A stretch of DNA of 64,000 nucleotides from Agromyces salentinus (GTDB taxonomy: Bacteria; Actinomycetota; Actinomycetes; Actinomycetales; Microbacteriaceae), in contig NZ_WBIR01000002.1 in NCBI RefSeq assembly GCF_009749395.1, positions 186,001 through 250,000 of the forward strand, given 5' to 3'. Of this stretch, positions 47,049 through 55,937 are shown in pieces. The notes under the pieces are model-generated. The model was not told the DNA's origin. It saw only the letters and a list, made by a program, of their open reading frames with translations, and searched no databases. The first letter of the stretch is position 1. Each line of letters opens with the position of its first letter. Both the position numbers and the translations under genes were made by a program.

Positions 47049-47080
47049 CGAACGCCCCGCACCAGCGTGCGGGGCGTTCG
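47049..47080 (+). terminator. Rho-independent terminator of rpsT
   Basis: A 12-bp perfect stem CGAACGCCCCGC (47049-47060) / GCGGGGCGTTCG (47069-47080) with an 8-nt loop is followed by TCGTTTCC. It is the expected strong stop after a ribosomal-protein gene. Confidence 0.9.
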
Positions 47081-47494
47081 TCGTTTCCGGGCTGCGATCC
47101 CCGCTCGGGGCCCGCACCGGGTTGGCGGCAGGCATTCGCGGCGTGCGCGGCATTCGCGGCGTGTGCGGCATTCGCCGCGTTCGCGGCATTCCCGGCGTTC
47201 GCGGCGTGCGCGGCGCTCACGGCGCTCGTGCCTTGGCGTCAGCGCCCGCGCCGCTGCCGCCGTGGAGCCGTGGTTCCGCGACGCGCCTTCCCGCGACGGT
47301 GTGCGGCGTGGAGGACGCCCGCCGACCTCCCGCACGCCGGGAAACCGTCGCGGGAGCGATCCTCGCGTGCGACCCGCGGCGGCCATGCGGGAATCCAGGC
47401 CGGCGTTCCAGTTGCTCCGGAGGCCGGAAGCGCGAACCCGGTGCGGCGGGCGAGGCGGCGCGCTCGTCCCTGCCGCGCCAGCAGGGCGAGCGGG
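47081..47494. other. Gene-free gap of about 410 bp between rpsT and holA
   Basis: No ORF here has a ribosome site and a protein-like composition. The left part holds the 9-bp tandem repeat at 47131-47229. The right part is GC-rich single-copy sequence. Since rpsT and holA converge, no promoter is needed in it. Confidence 0.6.
47131..47229. repeat. Tandem repeat of 9 bp, 11 units
   Basis: Eleven units of nine bases follow each other without gaps. The commonest unit is GGCATTCGC, alternating with GGCGTGCGC in the first half and decaying to GGCGTTCGC and GGCGCTCAC at the right end. The first, third and fifth units are identical. It would read as Gly-Ile-Arg/Gly-Val-Arg on the plus strand or Ala-Asn-Ala/Ala-His-Ala on the minus strand, but no plausible gene contains it. 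Confidence 0.85.
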
Positions 47495-48529
47495 CTACGA
47501 CGCGAGGTCGCGGCCTCGCGCGGCGATGACGCCGATGAGTCGCTCGAGCGCGAACACCGGGTCGCGCTCGGCGCCCTTGACCGCGGCGTCGGTGCGCGCC
47601 AGCGCCACGATCGCCCGTTGCAGGCCCTCGTCGCTCCAACCGGCGAGGTCTCGCCTGGCGCGATCGACCTGCCATGGCGCCAGGCCCAGCGACGCGGCCG
47701 CCTGGCCGCCGCCGCGCACCCCCGAGACCTTGGCCATCGTACGGATCTTCATGGCGAACGCGGCCACCATGGGCACCGGGTCGGCACCGCTGTCGAGTGC
47801 GTGGCGCAGGGCGACGAGCGCGTCGCCGTGGCGACCGGCGATGGCCGCGTCGGCGACTTCGAACGCGTTGGTCTCGACCCGGCCGCCGTAGTACTTGGCG
47901 ACGACGGCCTCGGTGATGTCGCCGGGGGTGTCGGCGAGCAGCTGACGGCACGCCGCCGAGAGCTCGCCGAGGTCGTCGCTGAAGGCGGCGACGAGCGACC
48001 GCAGCGCCTTCGGCGCGATCTTGCGACCGGCCGTCCGCATCTCGGCCTGGACGAACTCCTGCTTGTCGGACTCGCGTTTCAGCTCGGCGCAGACGATCTC
48101 GATCGCGCCGCCCTGACCGGAACGGATCGCGTCGAGCATGCGCTTGCCCCGCACGCCGCTGCGATGACGGATGACCACCGTCGTCGACTCGGCGGTCTGC
48201 GCCAGGTAGTCGACCACGTCGAGGATCAGGTCGTCGGTGGCCTTCTCGGCTCCGTCGATGCGGATGAGCCGGGCCTCACCGAAGAGCGAAGGGCTCGCGA
48301 GCGTGATGAGCTCGCCACGTTGATAGGCGTCGCCGGAGATCTCGCTGACCTCGAGGTCGGGGTCCTCGGCGCGGAGTTGATCGCGCAGCAGGCTCGACGC
48401 GCGGTCCGCGAGCACGTCTTCGGGGCCCGAGATGAGCACGATGGGCGCCGGGCGGACCTGACTGTAGGGAAGTTGCGGGATCGCCGCACTCGCGCGGGCG
48501 TTGCCACGTGCACCGGTTCGAGCCGCCAC
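47495..48529 (-). CDS. holA: DNA polymerase III subunit delta
   Basis: This 344-residue clamp-loader subunit is the wrench that opens the beta ring. Family features are PIVLISGPEDVLADRASSLL at the N-terminus, SEISGDAYQRGELITLASPSLFGEARLI, and the C-terminal helical collar with GDALVALRHALDSGADPVPM and LGLAPWQVDRAR. The P-loop is degenerate, as normal for delta. It starts at GTG 48529, 24 bp after comEC on the same strand, and is probably co-transcribed with comEA-comEC, a standard bacterial order. Confidence 0.93.
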   Translation of the reverse strand: MAARTGARGNARASAAIPQLPYSQVRPAPIVLISGPEDVLADRASSLLRDQLRAEDPDLEVSEISGDAYQRGELITLASPSLFGEARLIRIDGAEKATDDLILDVVDYLAQTAESTTVVIRHRSGVRGKRMLDAIRSGQGGAIEIVCAELKRESDKQEFVQAEMRTAGRKIAPKALRSLVAAFSDDLGELSAACRQLLADTPGDITEAVVAKYYGGRVETNAFEVADAAIAGRHGDALVALRHALDSGADPVPMVAAFAMKIRTMAKVSGVRGGGQAAASLGLAPWQVDRARRDLAGWSDEGLQRAIVALARTDAAVKGAERDPVFALERLIGVIAARGRDLAS

Positions 48530-48553
48530 GGCACCTCCTGTCTCGCCCCAAGT

Positions 48554-50950
48554 CTACGGTCGAGGTGCGACATCCCCGGAGTCGCGCTCGACCCAGAGCC
48601 GGTAGCCGCCGCCGTCGACGGCGGTGAGCAGCGAGGTCCCGCTCCGGTCGCTCCGCACGGCGGTGGTGCCGACGCCTTCGAGCAGGTCGAGCAGGCGGTC
48701 GGTGGGATGCCCGTAGCCGTTGTCGGCCCCGACCCCGACGATGCCGACGGTGCCGCGCAGGAGCTCGTACAGGCGTTCGCTCTGGTCGGCCGACCCGTGG
48801 TGGGCGACCTTGACGAGGTCGACGCGTGCGAGGTCGGCCGAGGCGACGAGCCGGGCCTGCGCCTCCTCGCCGAGGTCGCCGAGGAAGATCGCCCGGCCGA
48901 GTCGGCCGTTCACCTCCAGCACGACGCTCGCGTCGTTCCCCGGCTGCGCCTTCGGCCGCGGCCAGAGCACGCGCCACCGCGAATCCCCCAGCGTGCCGCT
49001 GCGTCCGGCCTCGACCTCGATCGCCTCGGCTCCTGCCTCCTCGAGCGGTTCGAGCGCGCTCGAGGACCGCGTGCCGTCGAGCGGCCCGTGGATCACCACG
49101 CCGACGCGGCCGACCACCGCCGGCACCCCAGCGACGTGGTCGGCGTCCCAGTGCGTCAGCACCAGCAGGTCGATGGTCGCGACCCCGAGGAGCGAGAGGC
49201 ACCGCTCGAGGGCGGCTGGATCCGGTCCGGTGTCGATGAGCGCGGTCGCACCCTCGGAACGCACGAGCACCGCGTCGCCCTGGCCGACGTCGCAGTTGGC
49301 CACGTCCCAGTCGGCCGGATGCTGCGCGCGGGCCACGACGATCGGACCGACGGAGATGCCCGTCGGCACCGCGACGAGGAGCAGCACGGCGACCGCGATG
49401 ACGCGTCGGGCAGGCCCGGGCCGCGGCCTCGACATGGCGAGCCAGAGGGACGCTGCCGTGACGGCGACGAGCAGGAGCGCTCCGATCGCGTCCGCCGGCC
49501 ATGGCAGCCGCGCCCCCGGCAGCGCCGCGGCCCCATGCGCGACGAGGGCGATCCAACTGGCCGGCACCCAGGCGACCTGCATGAGCGCGTATCCGACCGA
49601 GGGCAGCAGCGGCAGGACGAGGCAGCCGACCATGCCCACGATGGTGCCCACCGGGGCGGCAGGCGCTGCCAGGAGGTTCGCCGGGACGCCGTAGAGGGCG
49701 ATCGACGGATCGAGGAGGACGAGGACGGGCTGGCATGCCAGCTGGGCGGCGACCGGCACGGCGAGCACCACGGCGAGCGGCGTGGGCATCACGTCGGCCA
49801 GCCGCCGCGCGAGCGGCGCGGCCAGGAGCAGCAGCCCGGCCGTCGCCGCGGCCGAGAGCGCGAAGCCGTAGTCCCGGGCGAGCCACGGGTCGACCGTGAG
49901 CAGGATCACCACCGCGAGCGAGAGCGCCGAGACGCCGCCGGCCGACCGGGCCAGGGCCATGCCGACGAGGATCACCACCGCCATCGCAGCGGCCCGGATC
50001 ACGCTGGGTTGCGGCGTCACCAGCACGACGAAGCCCGACAGTGCGACGAGTGCGACCGCGACGCGGGCACCACGACCGAGTCCGCACAGGGCCGCCAGGC
50101 CGAAGGCGGCCGCCGTCACGATGGCGCAGTTCGCGCCCGACACGGCGGTGAGATGGCTCAGCGAACTCGTCTTCATGGCGGTGTCCAGCTCGGTGCCGAC
50201 GGCGGAAGTGTCGCCGATCGCGAGCCCGGGCACGAGGGCGCCGCCATCGCCACCGAGCTCGGTGGCCGCGTCGGCGAACCGGTCGCGGAGGCCGCCCGCC
50301 CATGCGAGCCAGGCCGGGGCGGGAGACACGGTCGAGACCTCCCCGGGTGCCACCATCCGGAACGCGTTCGGTTCCGCCGCCGGCAATGAGCTGGCGCGGG
50401 CGCTGAAGCTGACGTGGGCGCCCCACTCCGCCTCGGCGCCGCCCAGCCCGACCGTGACCGGCACGCCTCGGACGGGGTCGCCATCGACGGCGACGAGCGT
50501 GCCGTCGACCCGCATGAGCGGCTCCGCACTGGCCCACACGGCCGCCTTCATGGGCTGGGGCGGTCGTGTCACCTCCACCACGACCTCCACCGTGCGACGC
50601 GACTCCGCCGGCTCGGCCAGTGCCGACCGCTCGCGGGCTCCGAGCCCCACCGCGGCGGCCGTCGAGACGAGGGCCGCGCACGCGAACGCGACGAGCAGGG
50701 TCGCCGCGACGGCCGCCGTCCGCGCGTGGCGTGGATGCCGCGCACGCACGACCCACCGGCGACGAGACGTCGCGAGGCGCGGACCACGAGCGACGGCGAG
50801 CCAAGCCGAGAGGAGGAGGAGCACGGTCGCCGCGCCCCATGCCCAGGTCGCGACGACCGTCGTGCCGATTCCGAGATCGGGCACGGTCACCGCGAGCCAC
50901 GCCGCCGCCCATGCCGCGCACGCCGGTCCGAGGAGCCGGAGGTCGCGCAC
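48554..50950 (-). CDS. comEC: DNA-uptake channel protein ComEC
   Basis: This 798-residue membrane protein forms the channel for single-stranded DNA entry. The N-terminal helices and DUF4131-like region are followed by the competence domain (SLSHLTAVSGANCAIVTAAA, then GYALMQVAWVPASW). A C-terminal metallo-beta-lactamase-like domain carries NCDVGQGDAVLV, LIDTGPD and LTHWDADHVAGVPAV, the probable nuclease site. GTG 50950 was chosen. It lies one base after the comEA stop. The full domain set suggests a functional channel, though competence has rarely been shown in this group. Confidence 0.92.
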   Translation of the reverse strand: MRDLRLLGPACAAWAAAWLAVTVPDLGIGTTVVATWAWGAATVLLLLSAWLAVARGPRLATSRRRWVVRARHPRHARTAAVAATLLVAFACAALVSTAAAVGLGARERSALAEPAESRRTVEVVVEVTRPPQPMKAAVWASAEPLMRVDGTLVAVDGDPVRGVPVTVGLGGAEAEWGAHVSFSARASSLPAAEPNAFRMVAPGEVSTVSPAPAWLAWAGGLRDRFADAATELGGDGGALVPGLAIGDTSAVGTELDTAMKTSSLSHLTAVSGANCAIVTAAAFGLAALCGLGRGARVAVALVALSGFVVLVTPQPSVIRAAAMAVVILVGMALARSAGGVSALSLAVVILLTVDPWLARDYGFALSAAATAGLLLLAAPLARRLADVMPTPLAVVLAVPVAAQLACQPVLVLLDPSIALYGVPANLLAAPAAPVGTIVGMVGCLVLPLLPSVGYALMQVAWVPASWIALVAHGAAALPGARLPWPADAIGALLLVAVTAASLWLAMSRPRPGPARRVIAVAVLLLVAVPTGISVGPIVVARAQHPADWDVANCDVGQGDAVLVRSEGATALIDTGPDPAALERCLSLLGVATIDLLVLTHWDADHVAGVPAVVGRVGVVIHGPLDGTRSSSALEPLEEAGAEAIEVEAGRSGTLGDSRWRVLWPRPKAQPGNDASVVLEVNGRLGRAIFLGDLGEEAQARLVASADLARVDLVKVAHHGSADQSERLYELLRGTVGIVGVGADNGYGHPTDRLLDLLEGVGTTAVRSDRSGTSLLTAVDGGGYRLWVERDSGDVAPRP

Positions 50951-50951
50951 C

Positions 50952-51671
50952 TCAGAGCGCCACGAGTTCGGCGAGCCCGGAGAAGACCGCGTCGCCGATG
51001 CCCGCCACGTCGAGCAGTTGGTCCACGCTCGTGAACGGGCCGTTCGCCTCGCGATGGTCGAGGATCCGCTGGGCCAGGGCCGGCCCGATACGAGGGAGCG
51101 TGTCGAGCGCCGCGGCATCCGCCGTGTTCAGGTGCACCAGCCCGTCGGATGCCGCGGCGGGTCCGCCCGGGCCGCCGCCCGTCACCGCACCACCGGAGGC
51201 GGCCGCCGGCTGCTCCCCGACGGCGAAGACCACGAGCTGCTCGCCGTCGACGACCGGGCGCGCCAGGTTGACCCCGGCGGGATCCGCCTCGGCGGTGAAG
51301 CCGCCGGCGGCCGAGACCGCATCGACGACGCGTGCCCCGGGTGCGAGCTCGACGAGGCCGGGCTCGGCCACGGCCCCGAGCACGTGCACCAGGAGCGGCG
51401 TGGTCTGCACCTCGGCGGCGGCATCGCCGCTCGGAGCCTCGCCGTGCGCGACCGTCGAGCCCCCGATCACCGGCTGCTCCCCGCCGCCTCCCCCGATGAA
51501 CGACAGCACCGCGGCGACCGCGACGGCGCCGACGAAGAGCACGACCGCCGCGCCGACGGCGATGCGCACCCTCGGCGTCGACCGCCGCGAGGCCGGGTCG
51601 AGGGCATCGATCGGATCGGCGAGGTCGGGCGGGGTCGCCGCGAGCGGTTCGGGACGGGCGGAGGCGGGCAT
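50952..51671 (-). CDS. comEA: DNA-binding competence protein ComEA
   Basis: This 239-residue membrane-anchored DNA receptor has a cytoplasmic N-terminal tail, one transmembrane helix at 35-60 (VRIAVGAAVVLFVGAVAVAA), a Gly-rich linker, an SLBB domain at about 91-152 (LLVHVLGAVAEPGLVELAPG), and a C-terminal helix-hairpin-helix pair at 177-239 (HLNTADAAALDTLPRIGPAL, then FTSVDQLLDVAGIG). It binds incoming double-stranded DNA and hands it to ComEC. It is first in comEA-comEC-holA, separated from leuS by a hairpin. Confidence 0.93.
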   Translation of the reverse strand: MPASARPEPLAATPPDLADPIDALDPASRRSTPRVRIAVGAAVVLFVGAVAVAAVLSFIGGGGGEQPVIGGSTVAHGEAPSGDAAAEVQTTPLLVHVLGAVAEPGLVELAPGARVVDAVSAAGGFTAEADPAGVNLARPVVDGEQLVVFAVGEQPAAASGGAVTGGGPGGPAAASDGLVHLNTADAAALDTLPRIGPALAQRILDHREANGPFTSVDQLLDVAGIGDAVFSGLAELVAL

Positions 51672-51702
51672 GCCCGCACGCTATCGACCGGCAGCATGCG
51701 GA

Positions 51703-51733
51703 ACGGCCGCCCGGGCCTGAACCCGGACGGCCG
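51703..51733 (-). terminator. Hairpin between leuS and comEA
   Basis: ACGGCCGCCCGGG and the partner CCCGGACGGCCGT (51703-51733) form a GC-rich stem with one mismatch around CCTGAA, 28 bases after the leuS stop. A long T-run is lacking, so it may be partial. Confidence 0.65.
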
Positions 51734-51761
51734 TCGCCGACGATGCGCTGTGGAGGAGCGC

Positions 51762-54329
51762 TCAGCCCCTCGTGGCGATGTTCACCAGGCGCGGCGCGCG
51801 CACGATGACGTTCACGATCTCGCGGTCGCCGATCGACCGCGTCACCGCGGCGGATGCCCTGGCGAGCGACTCGAGCTCGTCGCCGGAGATCTTCGGCGAG
51901 ACCTCGAGCCGGTCGCGCACCTTGCCGTCGACCTGCACGACGGCCGTCACCGATTCCTCGATCAGCAGCGCCGGATCGGCCTTGCGCCACGGCACGAGGG
52001 CGATGGTCGGCTGGTAGCCGAGGCGCTCCCACATGTCCTCGGCGGTATAGGGGGCGAACAGGTCGAGGATCATCGCCGTGACCTCGGCCGCCTCGCGGAC
52101 CGCCGCATCGCCCGCACCCGGGCCCGAGTCGATCGTCTTGCGCGTGGCGTTGACGAGCTCCATGAGCCGGGCCACCACCACGTTGAACTTGAAGGCCTCG
52201 ACGAGACCGGGCGCATCGGCCAGCAGGCGATGGGTGATGCGGCGCAGTGCCGCGTCGCCCGTCTTCCACTCGACGTCGGGGCTCGAGGCCACCTCTCCCG
52301 AGATGCGCCACGCCCGGGCGAGGAACTTGGCCGCACCGACGGGCGAGACATCCGCCCAGTCGATGTCGTCCTCCGGCGGACCGGCGAAGGCGAGCGTCAC
52401 GCGCAGCGCGTCCGCGCCGTGCGCGCCGAGCTCGCTCGCGAACTCGACGAGGTTGCCCTTCGACTTGCTCATCTTCGTGCCGTCCATGATGACCATGCCC
52501 TGGTTCAGGAGCGAGGTGAACGGCTCGGTGAAGCTCAGGTATCCCTCGTCGAACAGCACCTTCGTGATGAACCGCGAGTAGAGCAGGTGCAGGATGGCGT
52601 GCTCGACTCCGCCGACGTACTGGTCGACGGGCGCCCACTTCTCTGCCTCGGCCGGGTCGAAGGCCATGCCCGCGTCGGTCGGGTTGAGGTAGCGCAGGTA
52701 GTACCAGGAGCTGTCGACGAACGTGTCCATGGTGTCCGAGTCGCGGCGTGCCGCTCCCCCGCAGTTCGGGCAGGAGACGTTGACCCAGTCCTCGGCCGCG
52801 CCGAGCGGGCTCGAGCCCTTCGGCTTGAGGTCGAGCCCCGCGGCGTCCGGCAGCCGCACCGGGAGCTCGCTGTCGGGAACGGGGACCTCGCCGCAGTCGG
52901 GGCAGTGGATGATCGGGATCGGGGTGCCCCAGTACCGCTGACGCGAGATGAGCCAGTCGCGCAGGCGGTAGTTCTTCGCAGCCCGTCCGAGGCCCCGATG
53001 CTCGAGCAGGTCGATGACCCGGCGGATCGCGTTCGACTTGGAGAGCCCGTCGAGCGGCCCGGAGTTGATCAGCCGGCCCTCGCCGGTCAGCGCCTCGCCG
53101 GTCTCGGCCGGGTTCAGCGGCGGCAGGTCGTCGGGCAGGTAGGGAACGCCGTTCTCGTCGAGCGGGATCACGGGGATGACGCCGGTGACCGGCTGGTTCG
53201 TGTCGACGACGACGCGGACCGGCAGGTCGAAGGCGCGCGCGAAGTCGAGGTCGCGCTGGTCGTGCGCGGGCACGGCCATGATCGCGCCGTGGCCGTAGTC
53301 GGCCAGCACGTAGTCGGCCGCCCAGATCGGCAGGCGCTCGCCGTTCACCGGGTTGATCGCGTGTCGCTCGAGGAACACGCCCGACTTGGGGCGGTCGGTC
53401 GAGAGGCGGTCGATGTCGCTCTCGGTGCGCACCGAGTCGAGGTAGCCCTCGAAGCGGGCCTTGACCTCGTCGGAGGCCCCCGCGGCGAGCTCCGCCGCGA
53501 GCTCGGAGTCGGGCGCGACGACCATGAAGGTCGCACCGAACAGGGTGTCGGGTCGCGTGGTGAAGACCGGGATGCGCTCCTCGCGGCCCTCGATCTCGAA
53601 CTCGACGTCGGCTCCGGCCGAACGCCCGATCCAGTTGCGCTGCATGGACAGCACCTTCGAGGGCCAGGCGCCCTCGAGCTGGTTGAGGTCGTCGATGAGG
53701 CGGTCGGCGTAATCGGTGACCCGGAAGTACCACTGGGTCAGGGCCTTCTTCGTGACGACCGCGCCGCAGCGCTCGCAGTGGCCGTCGATGACCTGCTCGT
53801 TCGCGAGCACGGTCTGGTCGTTGGGGCACCAGTTCACCTGGCCGGCCTTGCGGTAGGCGATGCCCTTCTCGTAGAGCTTCAGGAAGAGCCACTGGTTCCA
53901 GCGGTAGTACTCGGGGTCGCTCGTGTGCAGTTCGCGGGACCAGTCGAACGACGGCGCGTACTGGCGGAACGAGCGCTTCTGCTGCTCGATGTTCTCGTAG
54001 GTCCAGCCGCGCGGGTCGACGCCGCGCTTGATGGCGGCGTTCTCGGCCGGGAGGCCGAAGGAGTCCCAGCCGATCGGATGCAGCACGTCGAAGCCCTGGT
54101 GGCGCCAGTAGCGCGCGACCGTGTCGCCGTAGCCGAACGCCTCGGCGTGGCCCATGTGGAGGTCGCCTGACGGGTACGGGAACATGTCGAGGATGTACTT
54201 GCGCGGCTTCGTGTCACCGGGGCGGCCAGCCGTGAACGGCTTCGCCTCGTCCCACACCGGAAGCCACTTCGCCTGGATGGCGGCGAAGTCGTATGCGCCG
54301 GGGTCGACCTCGTGCTGATCGTGTGCCAC
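51762..54329 (-). CDS. leuS: Leucyl-tRNA synthetase
   Basis: This 855-residue class I synthetase charges tRNA-Leu. HMGH is present at 58-61 ([15 protein letters not shown]), and KMSKS in [12 protein letters not shown]. The CP1 editing domain includes [14 protein letters not shown]. Zinc-like CxxC pairs appear in NWCPNDQTV and HCERCGAVV. The C-terminal anticodon and tRNA-binding domains end in RLVNIATRG. Start GTG 54329 ([15 protein letters not shown]) was preferred. An ATG at 54404 would add a non-conserved tail. The gene is followed by a hairpin and comEA. Confidence 0.96.
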   Translation of the reverse strand: MAHDQHEVDPGAYDFAAIQAKWLPVWDEAKPFTAGRPGDTKPRKYILDMFPYPSGDLHMGHAEAFGYGDTVARYWRHQGFDVLHPIGWDSFGLPAENAAIKRGVDPRGWTYENIEQQKRSFRQYAPSFDWSRELHTSDPEYYRWNQWLFLKLYEKGIAYRKAGQVNWCPNDQTVLANEQVIDGHCERCGAVVTKKALTQWYFRVTDYADRLIDDLNQLEGAWPSKVLSMQRNWIGRSAGADVEFEIEGREERIPVFTTRPDTLFGATFMVVAPDSELAAELAAGASDEVKARFEGYLDSVRTESDIDRLSTDRPKSGVFLERHAINPVNGERLPIWAADYVLADYGHGAIMAVPAHDQRDLDFARAFDLPVRVVVDTNQPVTGVIPVIPLDENGVPYLPDDLPPLNPAETGEALTGEGRLINSGPLDGLSKSNAIRRVIDLLEHRGLGRAAKNYRLRDWLISRQRYWGTPIPIIHCPDCGEVPVPDSELPVRLPDAAGLDLKPKGSSPLGAAEDWVNVSCPNCGGAARRDSDTMDTFVDSSWYYLRYLNPTDAGMAFDPAEAEKWAPVDQYVGGVEHAILHLLYSRFITKVLFDEGYLSFTEPFTSLLNQGMVIMDGTKMSKSKGNLVEFASELGAHGADALRVTLAFAGPPEDDIDWADVSPVGAAKFLARAWRISGEVASSPDVEWKTGDAALRRITHRLLADAPGLVEAFKFNVVVARLMELVNATRKTIDSGPGAGDAAVREAAEVTAMILDLFAPYTAEDMWERLGYQPTIALVPWRKADPALLIEESVTAVVQVDGKVRDRLEVSPKISGDELESLARASAAVTRSIGDREIVNVIVRAPRLVNIATRG

Positions 54330-54410
54330 GTGACTCTCAATCGTGTCGATGCGGTTGCCCGCACTGCGTCTGGGCACGCCAGACGTCGACGCACCGAGAG
54401 TCAAGCCTAC

Positions 54411-55928
54411 TCACTCGCGCTGTGCGCTCGCCGCGTCCAGGACCGCCAGCAGCGCCCTGGCCTTGACCCGCGTCTCCTCGATCTCCTCGGAGGCGACCGA
54501 GAGGGCCGTGATGCCTCCGCCGGTGCCGATCGAGGCGCCCCCCGGTCCCAGCACGATCGAGCGGATCACCATCGCGAGGTCGACGCCGCCGTCGACCGCG
54601 AGGTAGCCGAACGCGCCGGAGTAGACGCCCCGCGGACCGCCCTCGAGCCCGTGCAGGATCGTCATCGCGCTGTGCTTCGGTGCGCCGGTCATCGACCCGG
54701 CCGGGAAGGCGGCCTTCACGGCGTCCAGGGACGTGAGCGGATGCCGCAGCCTGGCGCGGACCGTCGAGACCAACTGGTGCACGTGGGGGTACTCCTCGAC
54801 CGCGAGCAGGCTCGGCACCTCGACGGTGCCGAGTTCGGCGATGCGACCAAGGTCGTTGCGCATGAGGTCGACGATCATGAGGTTCTCCGCGCGCTCCTTC
54901 TCGCTCTCGAGGAGCTCGCGGCGCAGTCGGCGGTCCTCCTCGCCATCCGGATGCCGCGGCCGGGTGCCCTTCATCGGCTTCGTCGACACGATGCCGCCGG
55001 GGGTCACGTGGAGGAAGAGCTCGGGCGACGCGCTGAGCAGCGCGTGCTCGCCGAAGCGGAGGTAGCCGCCATGGTGGCTCGGGCTCGACGCCCGCAGGGC
55101 GAGGTAGGTCGTGGCCGGGTCGGGCGTCACGTCGAGGTCGATGCGGTTGGTGAGGCACAGCTGGTACGCGTCGCCGCGGCGGATGGCGTCCTGGCATGCG
55201 CCGATGAGCGTGGCGTAGGACTCGGGCGGGTGGCGCCAACGATGCTCGGGCGCGGCCTCGGGCACCGGCGCGGGATCGACGGCGGACCTCGCGCCCTCCT
55301 CCGCGTCGGGGTGCGCACCGTCCTCCGAGGCGCTCGGGAGTCCCGCCCACGCGTCGATCAGGCCCTGCTGCCACGCGGCGATGGACTCGATGCCGCGATC
55401 GGCGACGGCGTCGTCGTCATCGTCGTCGTCCTCGAGCCAGACCAGGTCGGCCGAGCGCGCGGCGTGGTCGAACACGACGGCGCGGTCGACCCACAGGAAC
55501 GCGGCATCCGGTGCATCGGTCGGCTCCGCGGGGACGCCGACGATCCGCGCACCGAACTCGTAGCCGAACCAGCCGAACCAGCCGAGCGGGGCGTCCGGGC
55601 TCACCGCATCGGAGCCCGCTCCAGGACGCTCGAGCGGCACGGCGAGTGCTGCCCCGAGCACCGCGAGCACGTCGTCGACGGTGCCGCGATCGGCCACGGC
55701 CGCCTGACCGGATGCCGCGGGGCGATGCCTCGAGATCGCGCCCGTCGCGACATCCGCCGTGATGAGCTCGCTGCCGGCGTGCGCCGCCGCGAGGATGCTG
55801 AGTCCGGCCACGGCTGCCGGGCCCGCATCGAGCCACACGACGTGTGCTGCGTCGGTGAACCGTGCCCGGAAGAGCAGGTGCGGATCGGACCACCCGTCGA
55901 GGCGGCGGCGTCGGACTCGGCGCGGCAT
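54411..55928 (-). CDS. pabB: Aminodeoxychorismate synthase component I
   Basis: This chorismate-binding enzyme makes 4-amino-4-deoxychorismate for folate. The 505-residue protein has the GWFGWFGYEFGA segment and the diagnostic KPMKGTRPR. Lys in the P-x-K-G-T motif marks PabB rather than TrpE, which has Ala. The catalytic region includes ENLMIVDLMRNDLGRIA and PAGSMTGAPKHSAMTI, with TGGGITALSVASEEIEET at the C-terminus. An acidic run of seven Asp in the middle is variable. It lies nine bases after cydC, so it is likely read through from the cyd operon. The amidotransferase partner PabA is not in the window. Confidence 0.92.
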   Translation of the reverse strand: MPRRVRRRRLDGWSDPHLLFRARFTDAAHVVWLDAGPAAVAGLSILAAAHAGSELITADVATGAISRHRPAASGQAAVADRGTVDDVLAVLGAALAVPLERPGAGSDAVSPDAPLGWFGWFGYEFGARIVGVPAEPTDAPDAAFLWVDRAVVFDHAARSADLVWLEDDDDDDDAVADRGIESIAAWQQGLIDAWAGLPSASEDGAHPDAEEGARSAVDPAPVPEAAPEHRWRHPPESYATLIGACQDAIRRGDAYQLCLTNRIDLDVTPDPATTYLALRASSPSHHGGYLRFGEHALLSASPELFLHVTPGGIVSTKPMKGTRPRHPDGEEDRRLRRELLESEKERAENLMIVDLMRNDLGRIAELGTVEVPSLLAVEEYPHVHQLVSTVRARLRHPLTSLDAVKAAFPAGSMTGAPKHSAMTILHGLEGGPRGVYSGAFGYLAVDGGVDLAMVIRSIVLGPGGASIGTGGGITALSVASEEIEETRVKARALLAVLDAASAQRE

Positions 55929-55937
55929 CCCCTCACC

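Noticed and set aside
46969..47220. Minus-strand Ala-Asn-Ala repeat ORF as a gene
   Set aside because: It runs into rpsT antisense, lacks a ribosome site, and its composition follows only from the 9-bp repeat.
47131..47229. CRISPR-like array
   Set aside because: Units are 9 bp, contiguous and without spacers. No cas genes are near.
49896..54170. A plus-strand open frame of more than 1400 codons
   Set aside because: It is complementary to comEC, comEA and leuS, all with clear motifs. Long antisense frames are expected at this GC content.
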